Of a stretch of 64,000 bases of DNA, positions 23,074-33,610 are shown piece after piece (the first letter of the stretch is position 1; each line of letters begins with the position of its first letter). Source of the stretch: Perilla frutescens (taxonomy: Eukaryota > Streptophyta > Magnoliopsida > Lamiales > Lamiaceae). The notes below the pieces were generated by a model that made no database searches, had not been told where the DNA came from, and worked only from the letters and a program-made list of their open reading frames with translations. Location: positions 34,522,664-34,586,663 of the forward strand of contig BRKX01000006.1 of assembly GCA_026008535.1 (NCBI GenBank), given 5' to 3'. The translations under genes and the position numbers were made by a program.

Positions 23074-23978
23074 ATGGAACTGCCCGGTCAATACATCGAC
23101 CCAGCTAGGCTTGCTCTCAACCTCAAAAGAGACAAGTTTGTAGAACTGGACTACATGATGGAGAGACTTAAGCCTGACTTGTTTCATCGCTTAATCTCAG
23201 CAGCGGAGGAAACTGAACTTATTCAGTTTCTCACACGAGGTCTAAGATTTGGACGATGCTTTCTAGAGGCAGTTGTCGAATTTTATATCTTCTCAGACAT
23301 CGCAGAAGATGGCAACATAATCTCAACAGTTAGAGGAAATCTAATCGTGATCACTAAGGAAGTTGTGATGGAGTCACTCCATCTTCCTGGAATAGGTAAA
23401 CAGGCAGACACCATAGTCATGCCCAACCATACAGATTTTTAGCATCAATGGACGAATCCAGGAGTCGAGCATAATGACCACTCTCATAGACTGAAGGACA
23501 GTCTTCAGCCGGAGTTCATCCAACTCCAAGATATAGTCATCCACTGCCTGATAGGCAATCTGGACTATACTCGTTTCAGTGCCGACAATGCTCACCCAAT
23601 GGCACTCATTTACAACCGATGCAGAGTTGAACGGGCATCGTATATGCTATCCCAACTTTGCCAAAATGTTCGCAGGGTCAACTTTGACCATCAAACTGGA
23701 ACATTCACAGAGAATTTGGGATTTCTCAACAGGATCAGCATGATCATCACCGATCAGATCCACTTTCTCAATCAGAGAGGCGAGCTGCTGGACATGATAG
23801 ATTATCTCCCCACAATCTTTGTCAAAAGGAGAAGGAATCTCGAACCTTTTGGCCCGCGATCAAAGAGGCAGTGCACTGCAGAAGAAGGCCCCTCCACTCC
23901 GACTGAACCGACTTCAAATAGTCGAGGAAAATAGCTCATGTCAGATGAAGACATGACCACAGAATCAACTGCACCAGC
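23074..23978 (+). pseudogene. Copia F envelope-position ORF, 5' part (split by element A)
   Basis: Frame 1 starts MELPGQYIDPARLALNLKRD and contains FLTRGLRFGRCFLEAVVEFY, VRGNLIVITKEVVMESLHLP, then after a TAG at about 23440 FIQLQDIVIHCLIGNLDYTR, MALIYNRCRVERASYMLSQL and FVKRRRNLEPFGPRSKRQ. A second TAG lies at about 23932. The succession EFY / RG...ES.HLPG / basic Lys-Arg end is the same layout as the 993-bp repeat product, so it belongs to the same retroelement protein family (pattern recognition only). At 23978 gypsy element A interrupts a codon. The frame resumes beyond A near 37893, which shows that this was one ORF before the insertion. Confidence 0.65.
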
Positions 23979-25800
23979 TGTAATACCACAGCCTCTCACT
24001 AATTAATGATTATCTTAATATAATTATTATATTTTTATCTGCATGTCAATTGCATTTATTTTAGTATAGATTTTAACATGACTATGTCTATAATTGTTTA
24101 GTAGATATATGTTAATAGTTTCTAGTTATATAATAAATTGAATAAAATATATATAGATGTGTATGCGTGTGTGTATTTTAGTAAGTATTAGAAATAAAAG
24201 ATATGTATATATATGTATATTATATATATATATATATATCCAACTTAAAAAAAGATGAGATAAATGAGAAAGCAAAACAAGTTGTATGGATTTCCTCCAC
24301 GTAGCCCATAGCCAAGATACTTGGCAAATAATGGGCTTTCTTATCAAAAAGAATGGTTGGGTAGTGATTACTATATATATGATAAATTTTGAAATAATAA
24401 TTGAAGGGAAACAAAAGAATAAAGAAAAGATGTTCAGGTTAGCGGCTAATCTTGTTTTTAATATCAACACTAATTAATTATGATATTTCGTTTATTCTAG
24501 ATCAGAAGTTCGAGGAATATATATATAAGTTGTTATCTAGATTTGAATTATGGGCACATAGATTACTATTATGATTCTCTTAAATTGTTAAATGATGTAA
24601 TGTTCTTATGTTGCGTTTATTTAAATCAATGGATCTAACCACATACTAATAAATTGGAATTAGAAAAGCTTCGGCCAATTGATATTAAAAATTTGGGATT
24701 GTGTTAAGTGTTATTTGATTTCTTTAATGTTGTAATCAAATTTAATCACTTAACTATATTCTTTAAAAAAAATCTCTACAAACGAATTAGCCTTGTTCTA
24801 ATTTATATTTTAGTCTAATGAAAATAATAAAAAAAATAGAGCTAATTATATAGTAGTAGAATATAATCATGATTAATGTTTATAATTTTTAAGTTTTCGA
24901 CTGCAGTTTATTAGCGTAAAATCTTTGAACTATTTGGTACCCATTACTATTTTGTAGGAATTCAAAGTATTTTAAGCAAATAATATAGGTTAGTCTATTA
25001 TGGGAAAATAAATGGTAGACATGAGCTATAATAATTGTTTATTTTAGGTTACAGTAGAAGCATGTTTAAAAGAAAACAGAGAATTTCGATGTGATATAAA
25101 ATTTAAATATGATAATTATTCCATATTGTACTAGTTAAATTTATGATAATATCATAACTTGATTTTGGTTAGTTATACTAGATTGTATCTAAATGAAAGA
25201 AATTACAATTGATTATTATATTAAAATAAATATTACTAATGGTGATCAAAATCAAAATCAAATCAGAGGTCTGATGAATGATAGATCTCATTAACTCATT
25301 GTAATTCAATTCTAGCATTTTTGTTACATAATTATAATATTTCAATTTTACTAAGTTATTTAAAGCATAATGGTATACCAATAGTAATTATTGTTTTGTT
25401 TGATTATTTGTATATTAAACTCAATAATATATTTTGAATAGACTTTCTCGAGGAAGTGCGTGATCTAGAATTCCAGTTAGCTTAAACTTTGTTCTAAATT
25501 GAGGTAAGTAGAAATTCATTTGCAACTACAATGCATGAACATAGTATTATTTGACTATGTGTTTATTATTTATTATTTATTGTTGTGTTATATTGTACGA
25601 TTGTGTGATGCAATATACTTGTGGTATTGTATTTATTTGCATTAAATATCTTGTACATGAGCACGAGCATATGCATGCACAATATGTAGATGTTATCAAG
25701 ATTACATGCATAAAATGGTTTTCAGAAAGAGAAAAATATTTTGTTTGGGATTGGTCACCACCAGCTCGTGTTGTACTGTGTTGGTATTTGTGCGTCGAGT

Positions 25801-26010
25801 GGGATGACTTTCATGTGGGATCAAAGGGAACAGGCAGGGGGCGTGTCCCTTGGGGTCCAGGGAGGATGGTCCACTTCGATTGCACCCTTGAGGTGATGAG
25901 TGGCTGATGTGGGATGACTTTCATGTGGGATCAAAGGGAAAAGGCAGGGGGCGTGTCCCTTGGGGTCCAGGAAGGATGAGGCACATGAGTGCACTAATCA
26001 CATTCTGGCC
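25801..26010 (+). repeat. 110-bp tandem duplication in the A 5' LTR
   Basis: GGGATGACTTTCATGTGGGA recurs at 25801 and 25911. The unit continues through GGGGCGTGTCCCTTGGGG (GTGTCCCTTGGGGTCCAG in both). The same pair, at the same 110-bp spacing, is in the 3' LTR at 37084 and 37194, so the duplication was part of the element before it inserted. Confidence 0.85.
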
Positions 26011-26400
26011 AAGTGATATTGATTATATGATGAACTCATGACTCATGTTAGTTTCTGGTGAAGGGAGCCAAGTTCCTAAACACTGAAAATTCTTTTGAGA
26101 TAAAAATATTTTGTATCACGATCATTAGTCAAGGTGTGGTATCATCTTTATGTGTTGCATATAAGATCACGCGCATGAGTTCTGCTTACTGAGCTTTAGC
26201 TCATATAGTTCATGCAATGTAGGTGATTCTGATGAAGCAGGAAAGTGCTTGGTGCGGGACGTGGAGTTTCCAAGAGTTCATGTGGGTCTATGTATATGGA
26301 TGACGACGTGATGGGCTTTTGTTTATGACCTTTTTGCACCACCATTTGACTCTGTTTTTGTTCAAGCATGAAACTTCTTTGAAGTTCATTGTTTTGATTG

Positions 26401-26409
26401 TATATAAAC
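26401..26409 (+). promoter_or_regulatory. TATA box of the A 5' LTR
   Basis: TATATAAAC about 200 bases before the LTR end; the same box is at 37684-37692 in the 3' LTR. The position fits an LTR promoter with a short transcribed LTR part. Confidence 0.55.
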
Positions 26410-26607
26410 TTTTATATTTCTTGTTGTACTCTTTTGACTTCGGAGTACTCTTTCTTTCCTTAATATATTTATGTAAATTATGTATGGAAGTAAATCTTAT
26501 CCTTTCTCGAGTCTTCCAATACTTTTCTTTCGATTTAAAAAAAATATACAAGGCACGCTCACATTGTTAGTCTTTTCTTCTATATCTGTTAGTGGGGTGC
26601 CACAGAG

Positions 26608-26619
26608 TGGTATCAGAGC
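26608..26619 (+). other. Primer-binding site of element A
   Basis: TGGTATCAGAGC, the standard complement of the 3' end of plant initiator-Met tRNA, three bases after the LTR end. Confidence 0.95.
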
Positions 26620-26776
26620 CCATGTTCATACTTCTGTAGACTGTCCATGTACATGATCTTTGGACTTTAGAGCAACACGCGCTTGTAAGTTTTATTTGAA
26701 TGATTGGTTTTATGTTTATTATAAGATTATGTCTATTCTGTTTGTATCAGACTATATATATATAAGTTATTGCACC

Positions 26777-27710
26777 ATGGTGAGAGGTCTGGGTATGGGT
26801 GGTAGTGGTGAGAAAGTACCTGATGAGGGAACCTCTAATCTAGGTATGGACAGAGATGCTTTTATTGATCGACTTACCGAGCTTGTGGAACGGTAGTTGG
26901 GATAAATTTAGGAACTTATCTAGCAAAGAAAGGTAAATCGACATGATGCAGATGATGAGAATCGGGCATGCCATCAAGCTGGACATGTACAAATGGTTGG
27001 AGATAGATTTAGGAAACTAAATCCACCGACTTTTGAGGATGCTTTGTATCCCACTTATGCAGAAGATTGGCTGAGAACATTAGAGAATGTTAGAGAACAT
27101 GTTCAAGTATAGTAGAGTTCCTGAAGATGAAAAGGTCATATGTGCCACTTTTATGCTTCGTGGGAGTGCAGGACACTGGTGGGATACAATAGCAAGCATT
27201 GAAGATGTTGCTGCCATGAGTTGGGAAAGATTCAAAGAGTTGTTCAGGAATAAATATTTCACAGCCCCTATTTGCGCACTGAAGATGAATGAGTTTATAC
27301 AACTTAAACAAAGGAACATGACAGTTGGAGACTATATTCGAAAATTTGAACAATTGTCTAGGTTTGCGGCACATATGATTAACACGGAGGCACTTAAAGC
27401 TGAGAGATTTCTTGAAGGGCTGAAGCCAGAACTGTATAGAGATGTGAGTATGACAGGAGTTCAAGGAGCAACATACTCAAATATTGCCGAACGTGCTTTA
27501 GTTGCTGAACAAGCTTAACTCAGGATTTTTCGTGCTCAAGAAATGCGACGTCAGTTTAGGTAAGGGCAAGGGCAAGGTCAAAGGTGGGCTGGAGGTGAAA
27601 GGACACAATCTTTGCCTTAAGGCCAGAGGCCAAAGTTTCAACCAGGATAGGGGCAACAATCATGGGATCAGAATAAACGCCAACGGACAGATCAGTGTAA
27701 AGCTCCTGTA
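26777..27710 (+). pseudogene. Element A gag
   Basis: Likely start MVRGLGMGGSGEKVPDEG at 26777. Stops appear from 26894, and a frameshift near 27085 moves the reading to the frame used by the rest. That frame (from 27087) gives FKYSRVPEDEKVICATFMLR, GSAGHWWDTIASI, FKELFRNKYFTAPI and KAERFLEGLKPELYRDV, the capsid core of a chromovirus gag. A stop at about 27516 and others follow before the zinc knuckle, which is encoded in the next entry. Confidence 0.85.
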
Positions 27711-28400
27711 GTGCAACCTACATGTCCCGCATGCAGTGAACAACATTCAGGAAGATGTTATGCTGAATCTTGTAATTGTTTCAAGTGTGGAAAACCTAGG
27801 CATGTTGTCAAAGCTTTCCCCGAGTCTAATCCTAATGTGCAAAAGAAGGTGCCAGCTAGGGCGTTTACTATCACTAAAGATGACGCAGAGGCAAACCCAT
27901 CTGTTGTTACAGGTAAAATTTCAATCTTTGGAATTCCAACATTTGTATTATTTGATTCGGGAGCCACACATTCATTTGCATCCACTGAATATGTGAAGAG
28001 GTTGGGTAGGATACCTGATATTGCTGCAAGTAGTTATAACATAATGATAACTTCTGGTGAGTGGAAGCAAACTAGTCAAATTTTGAGGGCTTGCTCTATT
28101 CTTATAGGACATAGGGAGTTATATGCAGATTTGATAGTTTTTGCAATGAATGACTATGATGTCATATTGGGAATGGATTAGTTATCAAAATATTATGCGA
28201 TTATAGACTGCAAGAAGAAAGAAGTAATATTCCAACCACCTGGAGAGGAGCCATTTTCTTTTGTTGGGATTCCAAAGAAACTCAAATTTCCTCTAATCTC
28301 AGCGGTGAAAGTGCAAAAGCTTTTAAATAAATGATGTCAAGGGTATTTGGTAAGTGTTATGAATATTGAGGATCGAGGTCAGTTTCTACCTACTGAGGTA
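27711..28400 (+). pseudogene. Element A zinc knuckle and aspartic protease
   Basis: The 156-codon frame 27711-28181 contains a damaged knuckle (CFKCGKPRHVVKAF, last cysteine lost). The protease follows, with VLFDSGATHSFASTEY (catalytic DSGAT) and DVILGMD, where a stop falls on the usual tryptophan codon (TGG to TAG at 28179). The reading continues to about 28412 with two more stops, near 28332 and 28413. It is the same frame as gag. Confidence 0.85.
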
Positions 28401-29981
28401 ACGATTGTTCAATAATACCCTGAAGTGTTTCTAGATGATCTTCAAAGATTACCTCTTGATCGAGAAATAGAATTTGTTATTGACCTTCATCTAGGAACTG
28501 ATCCAATATCTAGAACTCCCTATAGAATGACGCCAACTGAGCTGGAGGAATTGAAGATACAAATGCAAGATCTACTTGAAAAAGGTTTCATAAGGCCTAG
28601 CTTTTCACCATGGGATGCTCCAGTGTTATTTGTTTGAAAGAAAGATGGTACTTTAAGAATGTGTATAGATTATCGAGAATTGAATAACATACGATAAAGA
28701 ATCAATATCTTTTGCCCAGGATTGATGATTTGTTTGATCAGCTCTAAGGAGCATCTGTGTTCTCAAAGATTGACTTACATTCAGGGTACCATCAATTGAA
28801 GGTAAAGGAGGAAGATATTCCCAAAACAGCATTCAGCACAAGGTATGGTCATTATAAGTTCTTGGTTATGCCTTTTGGACTAACCAACGCTCCTACAACA
28901 TTCATGGATATGATGAATAGAGTATTCAAAGACTATTTGGATAAATTTGTTATAATCTTCATTGATGACATCCTAATATAATCTAGAAATAAAGAGGATC
29001 ATGCAATACATTTAAGGATGGTGTTGGAGATGCTAAAAGCGAAGCAATTATACGTGAAGTTTAAAAAGTGCGAATTTTTTTTAGACCAAGTGATATTCTT
29101 GGGACATGTCATATCAGGTATGGGAATATCGGTGGATCCAAGCAAAGTTGAAGCCATAAATAATTGGCCCCAGCCAACAAATCCTTCAGAAGTACGCAGT
29201 TTTCTCGGCCTTGCGGGATACTATCGTAGATTTCTTGAAGGATTCTCAAAGATTGCCTCTCATATGACACAGTTAACTAGAAAGAGTGTGGCATTTAAAT
29301 GGACGGAAGCTTATGAGCAAAGTTTTCAGGAGTTGAAGAAGAGGTTGACAACGGCACCAATTCTATCTATTCCAATTAGCACTGGAGGTTTTGTGGTGTA
29401 TGGTGATGCCTCAAAGAATGGTTTTGGTTGTGTGTTGATATAAAATGGTAAAGTAATAGCATACGCATCCAGAAAATTGAAAGAGTATGATAAAAATTAT
29501 CCAACACATGACTTAGAATTAGCTGCGGTGTTATTCGCACTTAAGATCTGGAGGCATTACTTTTATGGAGAGCGGTGTGAGATCTATACTGATCACAAGA
29601 GTTTAAAATATTTCTTCACCCAGAAAGAGTTGAACATGAGACAAAGGAGATGGTTAGAGTTGGTGAAAGATTATGACTGTGTGATCAATTATCATCCTGG
29701 TAAAGCTAATGTGGTAGCTGATGCTTTGAGTAGAAAATGCATTCAAGGAGGAACAACTACAACCATAAGTTCTATGCGAAAACAGGAGTTAGTCGACTTG
29801 CAGAAGATGGGTATGGAAGTTTTGGACCATAAATCAAATGAAGCTAAGCTGATAGCCCTATCAATTCGACCCATCTTAGTTGACAAGATACGAGAAGGTC
29901 AACCAGATGATGAATACTTAGATAAAGAAATAAACAAGGTCATATCAGAGGTACGTTCTTACTTTACATTATCTGAAAATG
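28401..29981 (+). pseudogene. Element A reverse transcriptase and RNase H
   Basis: PLDREIEFVIDLHLGTDPIS and LRMCIDYREL lie in the first frame. After a frameshift near 28690 come SVFSKIDLHSGYHQLKV (motif A aspartate kept), PFGLTNAPTTFMDMMNRVF, the catalytic FIDDILI, FLGLAGYYRRFLEGFS and RNase H motifs (VVYGDASKNGFGCVLI, THDLELAAVLFALKIWRHYF, TDHKSLKYFFTQKELNMRQR, ANVVADALSRK). Stops lie near 28635, 28979 and 29441. The frame runs open to 29981, where element B is inserted inside the RT-integrase connection. Confidence 0.9.
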
Positions 29982-30670
29982 TGATTTGACCCGGGACTCA
30001 ATGACCAACGAGACACAAAAGACGCGGAAGTGAAGGAAAGAAACTACGTCGGTGAAGTAAGGGATCTATACTCGATTATCTGGACGATTAAGACTCAACT
30101 AAAATACCTAGACAATGACACACAAAATAACACAAATCCAAATAGAAATAGGGCTGTTGTGGATGAGTTTATGGACGGCTTGGATGAAGGTAAATTGATG
30201 GTAATGAATGGGTTTAGAATGGCTAGGGTAGATAGGATATGATAGAGGTTCGAAGGACTTACGGTATAGATTGAAAACACGATGAATTTATGCTGAATGG
30301 AACCGAACCCTTGATGATCGACACACGATCAGGTCTTGATGGCTTGGGAGTGTCACGGACGTTAATGGAAGGTGTAGGATGTCGAAGATGGTGACTGGAC
30401 GATAGAGGTGTTGTCATTTGCAACCCGATTAATCCCCGGCGTATCTTGTACGACGAAAACGAATCTCAAAGTTACTCCTCGGTAGCGAGTTCACCCTAAT
30501 TCCTCGTGTGAATTAGAACGTTCCCTTGATGTAAGACTCAAAGTTTGCTAGGCTTCAAGAATGATAATTTTCGAGAAAAACAATCAAAAGCTTTAAACGG
30601 TTGAGACACAAATTGAATGCAAAAGCAATTTTAATCAATAATGTCTAAAATAACAATATGACATGGTTCC

Positions 30671-30682
30671 CCTATTTATAGG
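30671..30682 (-). promoter_or_regulatory. TATA box in the B LTR
   Basis: CCTATAAATAGG on the minus strand, about 570 bases after the LTR start; the promoter copy of the 5' LTR is at 33701-33690. Confidence 0.65.
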
Positions 30683-30886
30683 ACTATGGGGGAACGAAAA
30701 TAATAAGATAAAAAGGCCTAAAAATTGATCCAAAAGAGATCTCTAACTATACTAGGAAGATACCTAAACTATAATTCTATTCAAGGTAGGAAATTGCCTT
30801 AAATACAATTCTAGTCAAACCCTATCAACTAATGGACGAAAATTGACTAATAATTAATAAAAATCTGATCTAAACTATAGTCTAAA

Positions 30887-32761
30887 TTAAATAAAAATAA
30901 CATTATAGTCTAAATAAAAACTAACAAGACTGGAACTACTCGGTATGGGCATACCGACCGAAACTAGTCGGTTTGGGCATACCGACGGGTTCACGCACTT
31001 CAACTCTTTATGCACATGCACATGTGCACTTCTTCTCTTTATATCTTCCATGGTGAGATCTTGATCTTCATCTTCAATTGATAATGCTAAAATCCATTTG
31101 GGGCTGTGTCCAATTTCTTCTTCTCCAACTTCAATCGTTCTTCGCATTAACATGTGAACATAACCTTGAAATTGTTTGGCTCTCATACGCGTAATTGGAC
31201 CTTTGAATGGAATCTCCGGGTTTATTTCTTCAAGGCCTTGCATGGCTTCATCATTCCTCCCCTGCTGAAAAGAATTCGTCCTCGAATTCAAGACTTCTGC
31301 ATGCTCGAATTCACCTGCAGGAATGGACAATAAATCAGTATAATAAACCATGGAATGAAGACGTGCCATACCTTGGAGGTTAATGCCATAAGGGTTGTCG
31401 TAGATACGGACGACGTCCCTCTGTCTTTGAAGTTTGATGGCTTGGTTATGCCTAGCACAACACTCAACAAAACAATCACCTATCCAACGTGTAACATACA
31501 GATCTAACGTGGTATAAGAAACAATTATGCAATTTCCAGCATGTTCAACACTATGAATAGCTTTTAAATGATCAATGGAAAAACACAAACTAATCAAATT
31601 CAAGTACCATGCACACATCTTACACTTGGTTGGAACAAACAATGGCTTCCTACTACCCAACCTTTTCATGCAATTCAAGTAAAATCCAAATGTTAAATTA
31701 ATTCTAAAAAGGAACATGGATTCAACTACACACATCAAGTACCTATCAATGCTAGAATAGGTTAGACGGTACTTACCTCTCTCGATTTCAAGTAACACGT
31801 CCTTAAGATAAACAATGGGGGTATTGGATGACTTATCTAGAACAAGCTGATCTCTAAGTCGAACATCATCGTGCTCCAACTTCAGCTCTTCGTTGATCTC
31901 CTCTTGAGAGTTGGAAACTTCTTCCGAGCTGCCATCAGGGTAGGATGTAGCTATTCCAGGCTGCTCAATCTTGAACTCTCTCTTCTCGATCTGCACATCA
32001 CTAGAAAACACAAGATCATGAGTAGCACTGTTCTGAGAAATTAACAGATTATCCGACTTACCCGAATCAAGTGTGGGATCAATGCATATGGGCTGGGACG
32101 GAATTGTAGCTTCACTTATCATATCTAAATTTAACTGATGATCTATGTTGGATGAACTAGGCGACATGTCTTGATGTGAACAAAACTCCAACGGTGTCGT
32201 AGTATGGCTAGGGATGGTGGCGATTGATTCACACTGGGTAGCTGCGGCCTTCCTTTCCCTTTCGGCTTTAAACGTTTCTTGCATCCCCTTCTGATCCTCA
32301 ATGACATCCTCGGGCGCCAAAGGCTTTAGTCTGGTGGTTCGTCCATTCCAGGCAAAGGAATAAGTGTTGGCGCGACAATCGTGCACTACTCTTCGATCGA
32401 ATTGCCACGGTAGACCTAGAAGAATGTGTGTTGCCTCCATAGGGATGGCATCACATAGAACAGTGTCAGTATATCGACCTTTAGTAAATGAAACATGTAC
32501 CTGATCTGTAACTCTGAATTCATCACTATCTGTAAACCACTGCAACTTATAGGGCTTGGGATGCTTCTGTGGTACGAGGCCGAGCTTGTCCACTGCATAT
32601 TGACTAACGGCGTTAATTGCACTTCCGCTGTCAATAATCATGGAACAAACTTTGTCTTGGATGGAACAACGGGTGTAGAAAATATTTTCCCGTTGATCTA
32701 GCTGTGGTGGCTGAGCTATAGTCATTTGCCCTGCAAAACGAACAAACGTGATGGAAAACAA
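30887..32761 (-). CDS. 624-residue retropepsin-containing protein of element B, no RT or integrase
   Basis: The only long unbroken retroelement frame in the window. Residues about 25-160 form an aspartic protease: SMIIDSGSAINAVS (Asp44-Ser-Gly), YAVDKLGLVPQKHPKPYKL, ATHILLGLPWQFDRRVVHD. This wording is typical of one group of plant Ty3/gypsy polyproteins. Residues about 160-330 are acidic, Ser/Thr/Gln-rich and probably disordered. Residues about 330-480 are hydrophobic and Cys-rich (PTKCKMCAWYLNLISLC, GDCFVECCARHN) and unrecognised. The end (LNSRTNSFQQGRNDEAMQGL, then FKGPITRMRAKQFQGY) matches the usual C-terminus of complete polyproteins in that group. The last ~122 codons lie inside the 3' LTR. 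RT, RNase H and integrase are missing and replication would need helper enzymes. The start at 32761 is the first ATG; translation could begin later. Confidence 0.75.
   Translation of the reverse strand: MFSITFVRFAGQMTIAQPPQLDQRENIFYTRCSIQDKVCSMIIDSGSAINAVSQYAVDKLGLVPQKHPKPYKLQWFTDSDEFRVTDQVHVSFTKGRYTDTVLCDAIPMEATHILLGLPWQFDRRVVHDCRANTYSFAWNGRTTRLKPLAPEDVIEDQKGMQETFKAERERKAAATQCESIATIPSHTTTPLEFCSHQDMSPSSSNIDHQLNLDMISEATIPSQPICIDPTLDSGKSDNLLISQNSATHDLVFSSDVQIEKREFKIEQPGIATSYPDGSSEEVSNSQEEINEELKLEHDDVRLRDQLVLDKSSNTPIVYLKDVLLEIERGKYRLTYSSIDRYLMCVVESMFLFRINLTFGFYLNCMKRLGSRKPLFVPTKCKMCAWYLNLISLCFSIDHLKAIHSVEHAGNCIIVSYTTLDLYVTRWIGDCFVECCARHNQAIKLQRQRDVVRIYDNPYGINLQGMARLHSMVYYTDLLSIPAGEFEHAEVLNSRTNSFQQGRNDEAMQGLEEINPEIPFKGPITRMRAKQFQGYVHMLMRRTIEVGEEEIGHSPKWILALSIEDEDQDLTMEDIKRRSAHVHVHKELKCVNPSVCPNRLVSVGMPIPSSSSLVSFYLDYNVIFI
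30941..31028. promoter_or_regulatory. Palindrome cluster in the B 3' LTR
   Basis: CGGTATGGGCATACCG (30941-30956) has perfect 7-bp arms. A second copy with one arm mismatch lies at 30969-30984, 28 bp on, and TGCACATGCACATGTGCA (31011-31028) has perfect 8-bp arms. All lie upstream of the LTR TATA box on the minus strand and overlap the end of the ORF. The pair is conserved at 33960-33975 and 33988-34003. Confidence 0.65.
31254..31263 (-). other. Polypurine tract of element B
   Basis: Minus-strand AGGGGAGGAA directly precedes the LTR start TGATGAAGCC. It lies inside the open reading frame, as the ORF continues into the LTR. Confidence 0.85.
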
Positions 32762-33595
32762 GGTAGGACCTCACAGTCTCACGTCACTCATTTGTTTTCA
32801 CTCTTGATTTTACCACTCGTGTATCACTCAATATATGGGTGCACAGTGTGTGAAAATCGTGTACTTGGAAGTAGGGAACTCGGCGGTTTGGTGTGGAGGG
32901 AGGACGGGAATGCTATGTTCGGAACACAGATGAATTTGGAGTGTGTATGAATGAGATACAGGTTGAATATGTGTGATAGTAGGGGCTGTCGAAATTGTAT
33001 GGTGGTGTAGGGGTGGTGATCGAAGGGTATAGGGAGAAAGGAAAAAAAGTAGATCAATTAATGAAATCCCAAATTGATTTGGAGATCCAAAAATAAATCT
33101 AGAGAGAATAAGGAAATAAATAGAATGGATAAGGAAAGAAAGAAAGAGATAAGGTAAATAGAGGATTTGGATATGTATCAATCTATGTGACACAATCTAA
33201 ATACCTTAATTAGCCTAGACTCTAGAAGGAAATAACCAAAAATAAAATAAGATATCTGAGGTAGTTACCAAAATCAAAACAAACTAAGAAGGAAACTTCC
33301 TAAAAGAAAGGGAATCTAAAAGAAAATAATCAACTATGGATTTGTACCTAAAAGGAAGGTACCAAAATAAAATAGAACACAAAAGGAAACAACGGATATA
33401 CCTCTTTTTTTTTTTTTGAATTTTTTTTATCCGATTTTTTTTTTGATCGTTTCTTTTCTTTTTTTTTTTGTACGATCTGATCTTTTTTTTTAAACAATGA
33501 ACAATACGGAAATTAAATTACAACTCGATAAAATGCAAACAAAATAAACGGGACAAATAAACGAGTATGGAACCACGAACGATATAAACCGACGT
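32762..33595 (-). other. Leader of element B with an A-rich tract
   Basis: About 830 bp between primer-binding site and ORF. No gag is recognisable. Between 33494 and 33402 the minus strand carries five runs of about 8-13 adenines separated by short spacers. Such a tract could act in translation initiation or template switching; both are speculation. Confidence 0.6.
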
Positions 33596-33610
33596 GGCTC
33601 TTGATACCAA
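33596..33610 (-). other. Primer-binding site of element B
   Basis: Minus-strand TTGGTATCAAGAGCC, the initiator-Met complement TGGTATCAGAGCC with one extra A, immediately beside the LTR segment ending CCGTTTAAA. Confidence 0.8.

Larger units (their letters stand above)
23979..26604 (+). repeat. 5' LTR of element A (2,626 bp)
   Basis: Begins TGTAATACC at 23979 and ends GTGCCACA at 26604, followed by a primer-binding site. It contains a TA dinucleotide run (24205-24240), a tandem 110-bp duplication (25801-26010) and a TATA box at 26401-26409. About 370 bp near 24476-24845 are absent from the 3' LTR; the junction falls at a short shared CTAATTA. Short open frames inside are not genes. Confidence 0.92.
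29982..31253 (-). repeat. 3' LTR of element B (1,272 bp)
   Basis: Begins TGATGAAGCC at 31253 after the polypurine tract and ends TCAAATCA at the TSD. Bases 30592-31253 match the other LTR at 33611-34272 with no length change. Bases 29982-30591 (610 bp) have no counterpart there. The LTR holds a TATA box (30682-30671), two hyphenated palindromes (30941-30985), a third at 31011-31028, and the last ~122 codons of the B ORF. Confidence 0.85.

Noticed and set aside
24126..24477. Frames of 63-114 codons with Ile/Tyr runs
   Set aside because: They translate a TA dinucleotide run in the A LTR; the equivalent in the 3' LTR differs.
30030..30242. 70-codon plus-strand frame
   Set aside because: It lies inside the unique end of B's LTR, antisense to the element, with no recognisable pattern.
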